Shown: one piece after another, positions 8,207 to 17,178 of the stretch
How the letters are laid out: each line of letters starts with the position of its first letter
Position numbering within the stretch: position 1 is the first letter of the stretch
Source: an uncultured Marinobacterium sp.
GTDB taxonomy: Bacteria; Pseudomonadota; Gammaproteobacteria; Pseudomonadales; Balneatricaceae
Direction: 5' to 3'
Length of the DNA stretch: 64,000 nucleotides
Assembly (NCBI GenBank): GCA_947501565.1
Contig: CANMWJ010000008.1
Span: 62,001-126,000, forward strand
Translations under genes and position numbers: made by a program
The notes under the pieces: model-generated
What the model saw: only the letters and a program-made list of their open reading frames with translations
Database searches by the model: none
Told to the model about the DNA's origin: nothing

Positions 8207-10156
8207 ATGTTAAGTGAATTCCACTTCCTGCAACCTGGGTGGTTGCTGCTCTTCCCGCTGTTACTGGGCATAACTTGGTTTTGGCTGCGCGGAAATCACT
8301 CCTCGCAGCACTGGGCGCAGGTCTGTGATCCTGAGCTGCTACCGCTTCTGGTGAAAGAGGGGCAGGGACGTTCTCGCGTAATCTGGCCGCTGGCGGTGCT
8401 GGTATCGCTGTTGCTGGCGATCGCGACTGCACAGCCGGTCTGGCAGAAGCAGCCTCAACCGGCCGTTAAACAGGGCGGTGCGGTGGTGATCGTCTGGGAC
8501 CTGTCGGCATCGATGAACGCAACCGATCTGAAACCCAGCCGCCTGCAGCGCGCCCGCTTCAAGATCGAAGACCTGCTGGATCGCCTTGGCGACAGTCAGG
8601 CGGCACTGTTGGTGTATGCGGCGGACGCTTTTGTGGTAACCCCGCTAACCGAGGATGGGGATACCATCCGTTCGCAGCTCTCAGCGATGCAGCCGGAGAT
8701 CATGCCAGCGCAGGGCAGCCGGGCGGACCGTGCGTTGCAGCTGGCGGCAGAATTGTTGCAACAGGCCCAGGTGCTGGAGGGTGATATTTTGCTGGTGAGC
8801 GATGAAGTGGAGCCCGCCCAGATCGCCGCAGACGCCAGCCGCCTGAAGCAGCAGGGTTATAGGGTTTCTATCCTCAGTGTAGGCACCGAACAGGGCGCTC
8901 CGGTTCCAAGCCGTACCGGCTTATTGAAGGATCGGCAAGGGCAGGTTGTGGTGGCGCGCACCGACCTTGCCAAAATGCGTGAAGCAGCAGCCTTGGGGGG
9001 CGGCATCGCAGTTAATCTCAGCAACGACGATACCGACCTTAACCAACTCAAAACGCTTTTCCAGCAAAGTGAGCGCCGCGCGGAGGTCAGCGATCAGGAG
9101 GTCGATCAATGGGTGGCGGAAGGTCCCTGGATTCTGTTGTTGGTGCTACCGTTTCTATTGCCGCTGTTTCGCCGAGGGATGTTGAATCTACTGCTTCCGC
9201 TGATGTTTGTCTCGGTGTTTACGGTTTCTCCGAGGGCGGAGGCGGGCTGGTGGCAGGATCTGTGGCAGTCGCCCGATCAGCAGGCGGCAGAGGCCTACGC
9301 TGTGGGCGATAAAGCGGCTGCGGCAGCGCGGTTTGAAGATCCGCGCTGGAAGCAGGTAGCACAGTACGAAAACGGTGACTTTCAGGCCGCCCTTGATGAA
9401 GGGCTTACCCCGGAAACGGCAGCTGACTGGTACAACCGGGGCAATGTCTTGGCCCGCAACGGCAAACTGGATGAGGCAATTTCCGCCTACGATCGTGCCC
9501 TTGAGCTTCAGCCTGACTTTGAGGACGCGAAACATAACAAGGCGTTGCTGGAGGAGTTGAAGCAGCAATCGTCGCAGCAGTCTTCAGATCAACAAAAACA
9601 GGATGGGCAGCAAGGTCAGTCGGGCGACCAGCAAGAGTCGCAGCAGGGCGGTGAACAGAGTCAGTCCGGTCAGGAAAATTCACAGGGTGATCAGGATAAC
9701 CAACAATCGTCATCGGGCCAGGGTGAGCAAGAAGATCAGTCTCAATCCGATCAGACCGGTGAATCCAGTTCTCAAGCGGACCAAAACGGCGCGCAGGAAA
9801 GTGACAATACACAGCAGTCCGCGCAGTCATCTGATACAGGTGAACAATCCAGCGATGCTGAAAGTGCAGCCGTCCGAGAGGAAAAGACGAAACAGGCACA
9901 GAAGGCTCAAGAGGCTGAGGACTACCTGAGACAACAGATCGATCAGCGTCAGCAATCTGATCAGTCGAATAAGGCTGGCGAAGCTGTGGCAACAATTGCT
10001 GATGAGCGTGACAAACCTGTGGACGAGGCTGAGCAGGCCCGTCAGCAACTGTTGAATAAGATCGTCGATGACCCGGCAGGGCTCTGGCGGCGCAAGTTTA
10101 TCTATCAGTATCGCCAGCGGGCGCAACAGGATGGAGTAGAGGAAAAAACATGGTAA
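8207..10156 (+). CDS. batB: BatB-like VWA protein fused to a TPR/Gln-rich (BatC-like) tail
   Basis: 649 residues. Membrane segments lie near residues 10-25, 62-82 and 300-345. The VWA domain (about 90-290) carries DLSAS and an acidic loop LLVSDEVEP. A TPR unit follows at about 405-445 (WYNRGNVLARNGKLDEAISAYDRALELQP), then roughly 115 residues extremely rich in Gln, Ser, Asp and Glu, and a C-terminal helical piece. This is a natural BatB-BatC fusion common in gammaproteobacteria. The Gln/Ser tract is probably disordered and may be a periplasmic tether (inference). The final 7 bases overlap the BatD gene. An AGGGG ribosome site precedes the ATG. Confidence 0.9.
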   Translation: MLSEFHFLQPGWLLLFPLLLGITWFWLRGNHSSQHWAQVCDPELLPLLVKEGQGRSRVIWPLAVLVSLLLAIATAQPVWQKQPQPAVKQGGAVVIVWDLSASMNATDLKPSRLQRARFKIEDLLDRLGDSQAALLVYAADAFVVTPLTEDGDTIRSQLSAMQPEIMPAQGSRADRALQLAAELLQQAQVLEGDILLVSDEVEPAQIAADASRLKQQGYRVSILSVGTEQGAPVPSRTGLLKDRQGQVVVARTDLAKMREAAALGGGIAVNLSNDDTDLNQLKTLFQQSERRAEVSDQEVDQWVAEGPWILLLVLPFLLPLFRRGMLNLLLPLMFVSVFTVSPRAEAGWWQDLWQSPDQQAAEAYAVGDKAAAAARFEDPRWKQVAQYENGDFQAALDEGLTPETAADWYNRGNVLARNGKLDEAISAYDRALELQPDFEDAKHNKALLEELKQQSSQQSSDQQKQDGQQGQSGDQQESQQGGEQSQSGQENSQGDQDNQQSSSGQGEQEDQSQSDQTGESSSQADQNGAQESDNTQQSAQSSDTGEQSSDAESAAVREEKTKQAQKAQEAEDYLRQQIDQRQQSDQSNKAGEAVATIADERDKPVDEAEQARQQLLNKIVDDPAGLWRRKFIYQYRQRAQQDGVEEKTW

Positions 10157-11865
10157 GGGCGATGATACGCTGTTTTCCGGCTTTACTGTTCTGCTTGAGC
10201 GTTACGGTACAGGCTGCAGTGGAGAGCCATATCGATCGCAGGCAGGTGGATGAGGGGGACACGATTCGCTATTCACTGGATATGTCCGGGGTGGACAGCG
10301 ACGAGATCGACCTGAGTGCGCTGGAGCAGGACTTCGAGATTCTGGGGCGTAGTCAGCAATCCAGTACCTATATCCGCAACGGTCAGATGGAGATGAGCAG
10401 CGAGTTGGTGCTCACGCTGCTGCCGAAACGTACCGGTGTGCTGATGATCCCGTCAGTATCGGTCGATAATGATCAGACGCAGTCACATCGGATCACCGTG
10501 CAGAAGGTAAAACAGCTGTCTGCAGATCAGGGTGGTTTTGAGGTGCTGGCGTCCCTCTCCTCGGAGAATCCGAAGGTGCAGCAGCCGATCATCTATCAGG
10601 CAACACTGCTGGTGGGGCGACAGATCTTTAACGCCTCTATTGAAGCGCCCAGTGCCAGCGGTATCAAAGCGCTGGTGGAACCGTTGGGTGAGCAGAAACA
10701 GTACAAACAGGTACTCAAGGGGCGGGAGATCACCGTGGTGGAGCAGTCCTGGGTGATTACGCCGGAAGAGAGTGGCACCCTGCAGATCACACCGACGCGG
10801 CTGATTGGCAAGGTGCACAGCGGGCAGCGTAACCGTGATCCTTTCGGTAATTACACCCGTGCCATGAAGCGGGTACAGGTGTCGGCGCAGCCTTACAGCT
10901 TAACCGTGGAGCCGATTCCCACGCAGTACACAGGCAATACCTGGTTGCCGGCAGAGAACGTGAACCTCAGCCAGAGCTGGCAGAATGACAGCTTCACTTT
11001 GGGTGAGCCGGTTACACGGGTGATTACGCTGACTGCCAACGGGTTAACCAGCAATCAGCTGCCGCAACTGGTGTTGCCAGAGGTGGATGGCGTGAAACAA
11101 TATGCGGCAACCCCAGAGACGGATCAACACTACAGTGATCGACTAGTGTCCACTCTGGAGCTGGAGGTGACGCTGATCCCCAGCAAGGTGGGAGTCTTAA
11201 CGCTGCCAGAGATCAGGGTGCCCTGGTGGGATGTGAACGCAAACCAGATGCGAGAGGCGATACTGGAAGCGGTGACAGTCGAGGTGATGCCTGGTGTTAA
11301 TGGTGCTCAAGTGCCCGCGCCTGTGCAGCATGCACTTGCGCCTGAACTGAAGCAAGAACGGGCGCCACAGGCAGAAGAGCCCGTTAATGCTGCAGCCATG
11401 GCACCTGCTTCTCAGGAGATGGGACCAGCTAACTTGTGGTTTAACTACTGGTGGCTTCTGCTGGTGGGCATGGTCATAGGCGGAGCCCTAACAGTTGTGC
11501 TTCTTCGATTCTTTCCGAGATCTGGTGACAACGCTGGTATTGAAATCAACGTTCCGTTATCTCAGCCTTCGGTTTCGCAGGCGTTGCGTCAGCTAAAGCA
11601 TGCCTGTACTCAAAACGATGCGCGGGCAGCGCGGATCGCGTTGTTGCAGTGGGTTGAAGCGCAGGGAGTAGCTTGTGCTCACCTGAATCAGTTGGCTGAA
11701 CTCTGTCCGGATCTCAGCCCTGAAATCAATGGATTGAATCAGCAAACGTACGGTCGGGGTGGGGTGCCTTGGCGGGGAGAGGCGTTGTGGCAAGCGGTTC
11801 AGGGCATCCAGTTGCCGAGTCATGAGGCAAATGACGGGCCGCTAGAACCGCTTTATCGGACTTAA
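10150..11865 (+). CDS. batD: BatD-like oxygen-tolerance protein
   Basis: 571 residues with a Sec signal peptide (about residues 1-23) and one C-terminal membrane helix near 435-457 (WWLLLVGMVIGGALTVVLL) followed by a cytoplasmic tail. The periplasmic part has the BatD pattern of repeated Ig-like beta domains: VDEGDTIRYSLDMSG, SSENPKVQQPIIYQATLLVG and FTLGEPVTRVITLTANGL. It closes the MoxR-Bat operon, overlapping batB by 7 bases. The role is presumed structural within the membrane VWA complex. It converges on a minus-strand gene only 13 bases away with no clear terminator between. Confidence 0.9.
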   Translation: MVRAMIRCFPALLFCLSVTVQAAVESHIDRRQVDEGDTIRYSLDMSGVDSDEIDLSALEQDFEILGRSQQSSTYIRNGQMEMSSELVLTLLPKRTGVLMIPSVSVDNDQTQSHRITVQKVKQLSADQGGFEVLASLSSENPKVQQPIIYQATLLVGRQIFNASIEAPSASGIKALVEPLGEQKQYKQVLKGREITVVEQSWVITPEESGTLQITPTRLIGKVHSGQRNRDPFGNYTRAMKRVQVSAQPYSLTVEPIPTQYTGNTWLPAENVNLSQSWQNDSFTLGEPVTRVITLTANGLTSNQLPQLVLPEVDGVKQYAATPETDQHYSDRLVSTLELEVTLIPSKVGVLTLPEIRVPWWDVNANQMREAILEAVTVEVMPGVNGAQVPAPVQHALAPELKQERAPQAEEPVNAAAMAPASQEMGPANLWFNYWWLLLVGMVIGGALTVVLLRFFPRSGDNAGIEINVPLSQPSVSQALRQLKHACTQNDARAARIALLQWVEAQGVACAHLNQLAELCPDLSPEINGLNQQTYGRGGVPWRGEALWQAVQGIQLPSHEANDGPLEPLYRT

Positions 11866-11878
11866 GAGGTTGTGGGGA

Positions 11879-12214
11879 TCAGAACTCGCGCTGGTCTCCC
11901 TCCTGCGATAGCTCTTCCTCTATGTAGCGTTCGATATATTGCCGACTGCGCGTAGTGGTTTTGAACAGCCATGCGGCAATCAGACCGCCAATCACAAATA
12001 CGAAGATCTGGACGTCCGGCAGCAGAGCCGCCAGCATCAGCGTAATCGGCACAATGAACAGTAGGCCAATCTTGCCGCGGCGTGCCAGGGTTTCCATTAG
12101 TTTTTCGGCGTCGCGGCGGTTATCCACCCCCGCATCTCTTAAGGTGTTTGCCAGAGACTGATACTCACGGTCACGCTGTTTTTGTAGTCGGCCGAAGGGA
12201 TCGTTGATGTTCAT
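11879..12214 (-). CDS. Small two-helix membrane protein, unknown function
   Basis: 111 residues. A charged N-terminal helix (about 1-45, rich in Arg, Asp and Glu) is followed by two hydrophobic segments near residues 47-65 (IGLLFIVPITLMLAALLP) and 68-85 (IFVFVIGGLIAAWLF) and a charged C-terminal tail. I recognise no family. The codon pattern and alternation of charged and hydrophobic parts suggest a genuine protein. It is convergent with batD and transcribed away from the methyltransferase gene region, separated from it by REP-like repeats. Confidence 0.6.
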   Translation of the reverse strand: MNINDPFGRLQKQRDREYQSLANTLRDAGVDNRRDAEKLMETLARRGKIGLLFIVPITLMLAALLPDVQIFVFVIGGLIAAWLFKTTTRSRQYIERYIEEELSQEGDQREF

Positions 12215-12332
12215 TATTCAGGTACTTACCAGTTGCAGAAAAAGTGTTGTTACCTGAAATAATACTCGCTATTGGCGAAATCGTCCGGTTTTGCGTTCAA
12301 CAAAGTCCTTCAAAGAAGTGTGTTAGCTCGTG

Positions 12333-12424
12333 GGGTGGCCATCGCGAAGCAATACTCAACGTTCCGGGGAGCAGGATATATAACCGATGATGTTGGGAGC
12401 CGCTTCGCTCGTCGCCAATCTACA
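12333..12424. repeat. Degenerate inverted pair of REP-like palindromic units
   Basis: Two related units face each other: 12333-12361 (GGTGGCCATCGCG...CTCAAC) and 12391-12424 (TGTTGGGAGCCGC...CCAATCTACA). Each has a small internal stem and matches, with substitutions, the cleaner pair at 34034-34128. This is the arrangement of REP/BIME elements in gammaproteobacteria. The units fill most of the 215-base gap between the small membrane protein and the methyltransferase gene. Confidence 0.6.
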
Positions 12425-12429
12425 GGGCA

Positions 12430-13266
12430 TTACTTAGGATGGGCGACGACTTCGACGACGCGGGCGGCTTCGCTGGCGAGGTTACGCATAACGTTGGCAC
12501 CCATCTGGCTGAATTCCGGGCCCAGAATCATCGCCGGAGAGACAGGAGGCTTTATGATTGTGCCTTTATCCTTTGCCTGTTGCTCTTTTTCCGCCTGCCG
12601 CTTGCGCCACTCAAGTGCATCTTGAGACCAGTCACTAAACGTGTCGATATGGAACCCCGCATCCCCTAAAAGTGATTCCAGTTCGGTTTGGGTACGCAGA
12701 TGGGAACCCCCGGCATCGCGTGCCCAGGGAACGGGATAACGGATCTGCTCATGGTTTGGGCCTTGCAGTACTTCATGCAGCAGAATGGCGCCGTTATTGC
12801 CAAGGACACGTTTACACTCGCTCAGCACCTGCAATGCATCAGGCATATTCAGCAGGCTGTGCTGAAACAGGATCAGGTCGAAGCTGGCGTCAGGCAGTGG
12901 CAGTTTATGAGCGTCCGCCGTGACTACATTCGGCGTACCATAGACGCCGTTCAGGCTGGAGAGCCGTTGGTTGATCTGATTCAGAGGGTGGGTAATGTCC
13001 AGCCCGGTGATCTGAAGGTTCAGCTCCTTCTCCGCCAGTCGCATCAGCCCGCCTAATCCCGAACCGATATCCAGAACCTGTTTCGCGCCCAGTGCCCGTA
13101 TGCGTTCGATCAGCTTCATCGATGCTTTGATGCCACCAATATGCAGCTGGTCGACCGGTGCCAACTGGAACAGCGTAGGGCCATCCGGATAGGCTTGCTG
13201 CAGTTGTGAGATGATCTTGTCGGCCTGAAGGGCCTGGTCGTAGTGGTTGGCGACAGTGTGACTCAT
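12430..13266 (-). CDS. SAM-dependent methyltransferase (class I, UbiE/Methyltransf_11 type)
   Basis: 278 residues. Motif I is VLDIGSGLGGLM, followed by ITGLDITHP (acidic residue binding the SAM ribose), then VVTADAHKLPLPDASFDLILFQHSLLNMPD, a typical methyltransferase 11 pattern, and LLHEVLQGP. The C-terminal third (EKEQQAKDKGTIIKPPV...) is an extra helical region. The substrate cannot be told from sequence; small molecules or quinone/lipid-like acceptors are common. The start codon at 13266 lacks a strong ribosome site. It may be transcribed with the 71-residue gene upstream, though an inverted repeat separates them. Confidence 0.8.
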   Translation of the reverse strand: MSHTVANHYDQALQADKIISQLQQAYPDGPTLFQLAPVDQLHIGGIKASMKLIERIRALGAKQVLDIGSGLGGLMRLAEKELNLQITGLDITHPLNQINQRLSSLNGVYGTPNVVTADAHKLPLPDASFDLILFQHSLLNMPDALQVLSECKRVLGNNGAILLHEVLQGPNHEQIRYPVPWARDAGGSHLRTQTELESLLGDAGFHIDTFSDWSQDALEWRKRQAEKEQQAKDKGTIIKPPVSPAMILGPEFSQMGANVMRNLASEAARVVEVVAHPK

Positions 13267-13327
13267 GGAACGCTATATCCAGCAGATAAGTGTATTCCCT
13301 AATGTGCCGGTAATATGGGAGAGATGC

Positions 13328-13375
13328 AAGCCGGAACCGCGCTGAGCAGCGTGCGGGTGAGAGTTGTTCCGGCTT
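13328..13375. repeat. 10-bp perfect inverted repeat
   Basis: AAGCCGGAAC (13328-13337) and GTTCCGGCTT (13366-13375) can form a 10-bp stem around a 28-base loop that itself contains the short palindrome CGCTGAGCAGCG. There is no T-tract, so it is not a standard terminator. It lies between the 71-residue gene and the methyltransferase gene. Confidence 0.5.
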
Positions 13376-13406
13376 GGTGTCGAGAAGGATATGACGAGAG
13401 GGAATA

Positions 13407-13622
13407 TCAGAGCGCGCGTTGTGCTTTCTGAACCTCCTCCGCTATCTGGTTCAGCAGCTGCTCGGGATTCTCGCGGGTCACCAGATGGGAGATCTCTCCG
13501 CTGGTGAAATAGAGACGCGTGCCGCTGGAGCCGTCCGGTTGGGTAAAGTACACGACGTTATCGATGTTGACGTAATGCTCAGTGCCATCCTTGTCTGAGG
13601 TAACTCGGATAATAATCTTCAT
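13407..13622 (-). CDS. Small conserved-looking protein, unknown function
   Basis: 71 residues. The pattern of strands (MKIIIRVTS, EHYVNIDNVVYFTQ, TRLYFTSG) followed by one long amphipathic helix resembles a small beta domain with a C-terminal helix, somewhat like an isolated LytTR-style DNA-binding fold (DNVVYF and TSGEISHLV), but I would not assign that family. A purine-rich ribosome site (AAGGGGA) precedes the ATG, which supports a real gene. It follows the GGDEF/EAL gene in the same direction after about 100 bases. Confidence 0.6.
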   Translation of the reverse strand: MKIIIRVTSDKDGTEHYVNIDNVVYFTQPDGSSGTRLYFTSGEISHLVTRENPEQLLNQIAEEVQKAQRAL

Positions 13623-13724
13623 TATGGTCCCCTTGGGATATGCACATCTGAAAGGTGAACCTGAGGCTGGCGTCAGGTTCGCTTATTTCAGTCTAGCTTA
13701 TATCCCTATATCCATAGGGGTTGC

Positions 13725-16523
13725 TCAGATCGAATAATCGAAGCTCTCGGCGATCATGGAACTGATCTGGTCTGCGGGCACGGGGCGTGAAAACAGATAA
13801 CCCTGGTAAAGCTCGCAGCCGTAGTTTCTCAGCAGCGATAGTTGTTCGTGGGTTTCCACCCCCTCGGCGATCACTTTCAGGTTCAGGTTGTGGGCCATCG
13901 AGATGATAGTGCGGCAGATCATCGCGTCATCGGGATCGGCGGTGATGTCGTTGACGAAGGAACGGTCGATCTTCAGCTTATCCAGTGGGAAACGCTTCAG
14001 GTAACTGAGGCTGGAGTAGCCTGTGCCAAAGTCGTCTACGCTGATCTGAAGGCCCAGGTTATGCAGCCGTTTCAGCGCGGCGATGGTCTCCTCCGCGTTA
14101 CGCATGATCATACTCTCGGTCAGCTCCAGGTCCACCAGATGAGGAGACACACCACTGCGATCGATGATCGTTTGCACGTCGCCCACAAACTCTGGCTGGT
14201 GCACCTGCAGGGCGGAGAGGTTTGCTGATACGACGAAGTCGTCCATCCCCTGGTCACACCAGCGACTTAGCTGCTGACAGGCTTCCTGTAGCACCCAGCG
14301 GCCGATGTCGATGATCAGACCGGTCTCCTCTGCCAAGGGGATAAACGCATCGGGTGAGATAAGTCCTTTTTCCGGGTGGCGCCAGCGGATCAGAGCTTCG
14401 GCGCCGATCACCCGGTTGCTGGTTACGTCAACCTGGGGTTGGTAGTGCAGCTGAAACTGTTGTTGTTTGAGGGCCTGATAGAGCGCATTTTCCAGTACCA
14501 CGCGCTCTTTCAGTGAGTCGTCGATGCCGCGGTTGAAGAACTGGGAGCAGTTTCGTCCCTTGTCTTTGGCGTGATACATCGCCGCGTCGGCGTTTTTCAT
14601 CAGGTCGATCGCGCTGGTGCCGTCGTTGGGGTACATCGCCACCCCGATACTCGGCGTGACGTAGATGTCCTGCAATGCTAAGCGGATCTCCTGCTGGAAG
14701 GAGGACTGAATCTGGCGGATGATCTGCTCCACCTCTTCGCTGGAAGTTACCTGATTCAACACCACAACAAACTCGTCCCCGCCGAGACGGGCGACCGTAT
14801 CGTGGCTGCGGACCGCATCGTGCAGTTTGTTGGCCACCTGAATCAGCAACTGATCCCCCTCGTGGTGACCCATGGAGTCGTTGATATGTTTGAAGCGGTC
14901 CAGGTCGATAAACAGCACCGCCAGCTGACCGCTGTTCCTTTGCGCCAGCTCGACTGCCTGCTCCAGTCGCTCTTCCAGCAGTACCCGGTTGGGCAGCCCG
15001 GTAAGGGCGTCGTGCAGCGCCATATGCTTTACGCGCTCTTCCGCCATGCGCCGTTCGTTAATCTCCTGATGCAGGTCCTGCACGGCGTTGGCCAGCTCTT
15101 GGGTGCGGGACTCGACGCGCTGCTCCAGCTCCTCGTTGGCACGCGCAAGGGCGGCATCGGCGGCTTTGCGTTCGCTGATGTCCATGGTGATCCAGATAGA
15201 ACCGCGATCCAGGTCAGAGGGATCGATCGCCTTACTGCTGACTTCACACCACAGCGGTGAACCGTCTTTGCGGCTAAGCAGCATTTCGCCCTTGAAGACA
15301 TCGCCGCGAGACAGCGGCTCGTAGCAGGCGCGGCCCGCCTCACGCCAGTCATGCTCAGAGAGATACCACTGACGTGAAGAGCTATCGTGCAGTTCGCCAT
15401 CGTCATACCCAAAGATCTCTTCAAAGCGGCGGTTGCAGTGGGTGACGCGACGGTTTTTCAGGAACACGATGCCGACCATGGCGTGGTCCAGAATCAGTTG
15501 GTGTTCGTTCAGAACCGTTTTCAGCGCCTGGTTGGCCTGAACGTAATCGTTTATATCCTCGATGATCCAGATATAACCCAACTCGGGATTTTGTGGGGAG
15601 ATCATCTTGCCGCGTATTTCCGACCAGAACAGGCTGCCATCTTTGCGTTTCATCTTCAGGCGGTAGCTATACAGCCCCCCGTCACCCAGACGTGGATAGG
15701 CCGCGTCGCCGACGTACTGGTACTCTTCGGCACTGGCGTAGAGCATGGCGCTGCTCTGGCCGATCAGCTCGTCGGTGGAGTAGCCGTAGATCTCGGCAAA
15801 CTTGTGGTTGCAACGAACGATCTGGCGGTAGTTGTCGGGCAGGTCTTTGGTGAAGCAGATGCCGGTGCCGGCGTGTTCAAAGATCACCTGTTGCTCGCGT
15901 AACGTGCTGCGCAGGCGTTCCTCGTTCCGGATAAACTGATCGATGTCCATCTCACGCAGCTGAATCTGCCAATCGCTGGCGGAGATGTAGCGCTTACTCA
16001 GATTCAGAACATGCCAACGCACCCCCTGGGCGCTGTGCATTTGGCAGGCACCTTCGTAGTAGTCGGTGATCTCCAGGTGTTGCCAGATCGCCTCTGCTTC
16101 CTGTGGATCCAGAAAGCGCTCGTGAAAGCGCGTTTCCCCTTCGTTTAACAGCCGTTCCGCTTCTTCTGAACGGTCGATAAGTCTGCCGCTCTGGTTATAT
16201 AGAGAGAGAAGGTTACGTTGAGCGGCAAGCGGAGTAGGTTCGGGTTGCTGGTAGGGCAGTACCGGTGCTGCTACCTCGGTGATCAGAAAGCAGTGATCTG
16301 CCAGTAATTCGGCCTTAAACCAATGCTGCTGATTATCGAACGCAAACCTGAATGTCTCAGAAATCGAAAGGGCGTGGGAAAATTGTTGCAGTTGCTCCAG
16401 AGAGGGTTGTTCGTCTTCTGTAAACGCGTTCTGTTGCCACAGGCTACAGGCAGCGCGATTAGCCCAAAGTACTGCAGGGCGCTTGGGATCAAATCCCCAG
16501 ATCGCAATATCGTTTTTCTGCAT
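13725..16523 (-). CDS. PAS-PAS-GGDEF-EAL cyclic-di-GMP enzyme
   Basis: 932 residues without clear membrane helices. The N-terminal 200 residues resemble degenerate PAS sensor units. Two well-defined PAS/PAC modules follow (about 205-330 and 333-460, the latter ending WITMDISERKAAD), then a coiled coil (about 460-505), a GGDEF domain with an intact RLGGDEF motif (near residue 580) and an EAL domain with an intact EALIRW motif (near 708) and DDFGTGYSSL. Both synthesis and hydrolysis of c-di-GMP are therefore possible; in such tandems one activity often dominates, and which one cannot be told here. Repeated WYxS-type PAS sequences suggest internal duplication. It is monocistronic or followed by the 71-residue gene. 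Confidence 0.92.
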   Translation of the reverse strand: MQKNDIAIWGFDPKRPAVLWANRAACSLWQQNAFTEDEQPSLEQLQQFSHALSISETFRFAFDNQQHWFKAELLADHCFLITEVAAPVLPYQQPEPTPLAAQRNLLSLYNQSGRLIDRSEEAERLLNEGETRFHERFLDPQEAEAIWQHLEITDYYEGACQMHSAQGVRWHVLNLSKRYISASDWQIQLREMDIDQFIRNEERLRSTLREQQVIFEHAGTGICFTKDLPDNYRQIVRCNHKFAEIYGYSTDELIGQSSAMLYASAEEYQYVGDAAYPRLGDGGLYSYRLKMKRKDGSLFWSEIRGKMISPQNPELGYIWIIEDINDYVQANQALKTVLNEHQLILDHAMVGIVFLKNRRVTHCNRRFEEIFGYDDGELHDSSSRQWYLSEHDWREAGRACYEPLSRGDVFKGEMLLSRKDGSPLWCEVSSKAIDPSDLDRGSIWITMDISERKAADAALARANEELEQRVESRTQELANAVQDLHQEINERRMAEERVKHMALHDALTGLPNRVLLEERLEQAVELAQRNSGQLAVLFIDLDRFKHINDSMGHHEGDQLLIQVANKLHDAVRSHDTVARLGGDEFVVVLNQVTSSEEVEQIIRQIQSSFQQEIRLALQDIYVTPSIGVAMYPNDGTSAIDLMKNADAAMYHAKDKGRNCSQFFNRGIDDSLKERVVLENALYQALKQQQFQLHYQPQVDVTSNRVIGAEALIRWRHPEKGLISPDAFIPLAEETGLIIDIGRWVLQEACQQLSRWCDQGMDDFVVSANLSALQVHQPEFVGDVQTIIDRSGVSPHLVDLELTESMIMRNAEETIAALKRLHNLGLQISVDDFGTGYSSLSYLKRFPLDKLKIDRSFVNDITADPDDAMICRTIISMAHNLNLKVIAEGVETHEQLSLLRNYGCELYQGYLFSRPVPADQISSMIAESFDYSI

Positions 16524-16754
16524 ATCACAGGCGTGATCTCCCGGCAGGGAGCGTCATCCATTACTTCTTATTCTTATTTGGTCGTAATGTTACGGTCTCA
16601 TGTCAAAGTAGGTAGGGTATATGATGCCTTAGTCTATGTCGTAACTGCGGGTTTTCGTCGGAGTTGGATGCAGTTGGCAGCATATTGGCGGCAGCTGTGT
16701 GAAAAATAGACTGCCGCGTTTAGATGGCTGGTGATCTGGTCAGATTAGCCGGAA

Positions 16755-17081
16755 TTATTCGTCGATCCAGACGGTACGGATCGGCTCGCCAAAGTCGTCA
16801 AAGACCACTTTACGGTGCCGTTTTGTCGGCTGGATTTTGGCTTGTGTCGCAGGTTTTTTGCGTCTGCGGGCGTCGATAGCAGCAGTGACTTCCGGGATCG
16901 GGGTCCGGGTTTTAGGTACGCCAGTCCCGATCACAATATGGCGGGTGCTGTACTTGCCATCGATCAGGCCGGTAGCTCCGGGGCGGACTTGCTGGATCTT
17001 ACCGCCATGGGCAAGAAACTCATCAATCTTACGGGCGTGTTCCTGTCGCAGTTGAGACTTGGTTAGCTGTTTGCTGAACAT
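16755..17081 (-). CDS. Small basic protein with SutA-like core (tentative)
   Basis: 108 residues from ATG 17081; the frame extends to a TTG at 17105 but the ATG has a better ribosome site (GGTAAAG). The centre reads IDEFLAHGGKIQQVRPG, then DGKYSTRHI, which from memory resembles the conserved core of SutA, an RNA-polymerase-binding regulator of slow-growing Pseudomonas. SutA has an acidic N-terminal tail, whereas this protein is basic and carries a Lys/Arg-rich C-terminus, so it would be a variant or only a motif relative. No other domain is visible. It stands between DUF502 and the GGDEF/EAL gene. Confidence 0.5.
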   Translation of the reverse strand: MFSKQLTKSQLRQEHARKIDEFLAHGGKIQQVRPGATGLIDGKYSTRHIVIGTGVPKTRTPIPEVTAAIDARRRKKPATQAKIQPTKRHRKVVFDDFGEPIRTVWIDE

Positions 17082-17178
17082 GGTTGTCTTTACCGGTTGG
17101 GTCAATCATAGGGCTGTTCTATGCCGCTGCATCTTCCTTCGGTGAAACATTCCAGAAACCTCAGTCTAGTAGAGTTTT

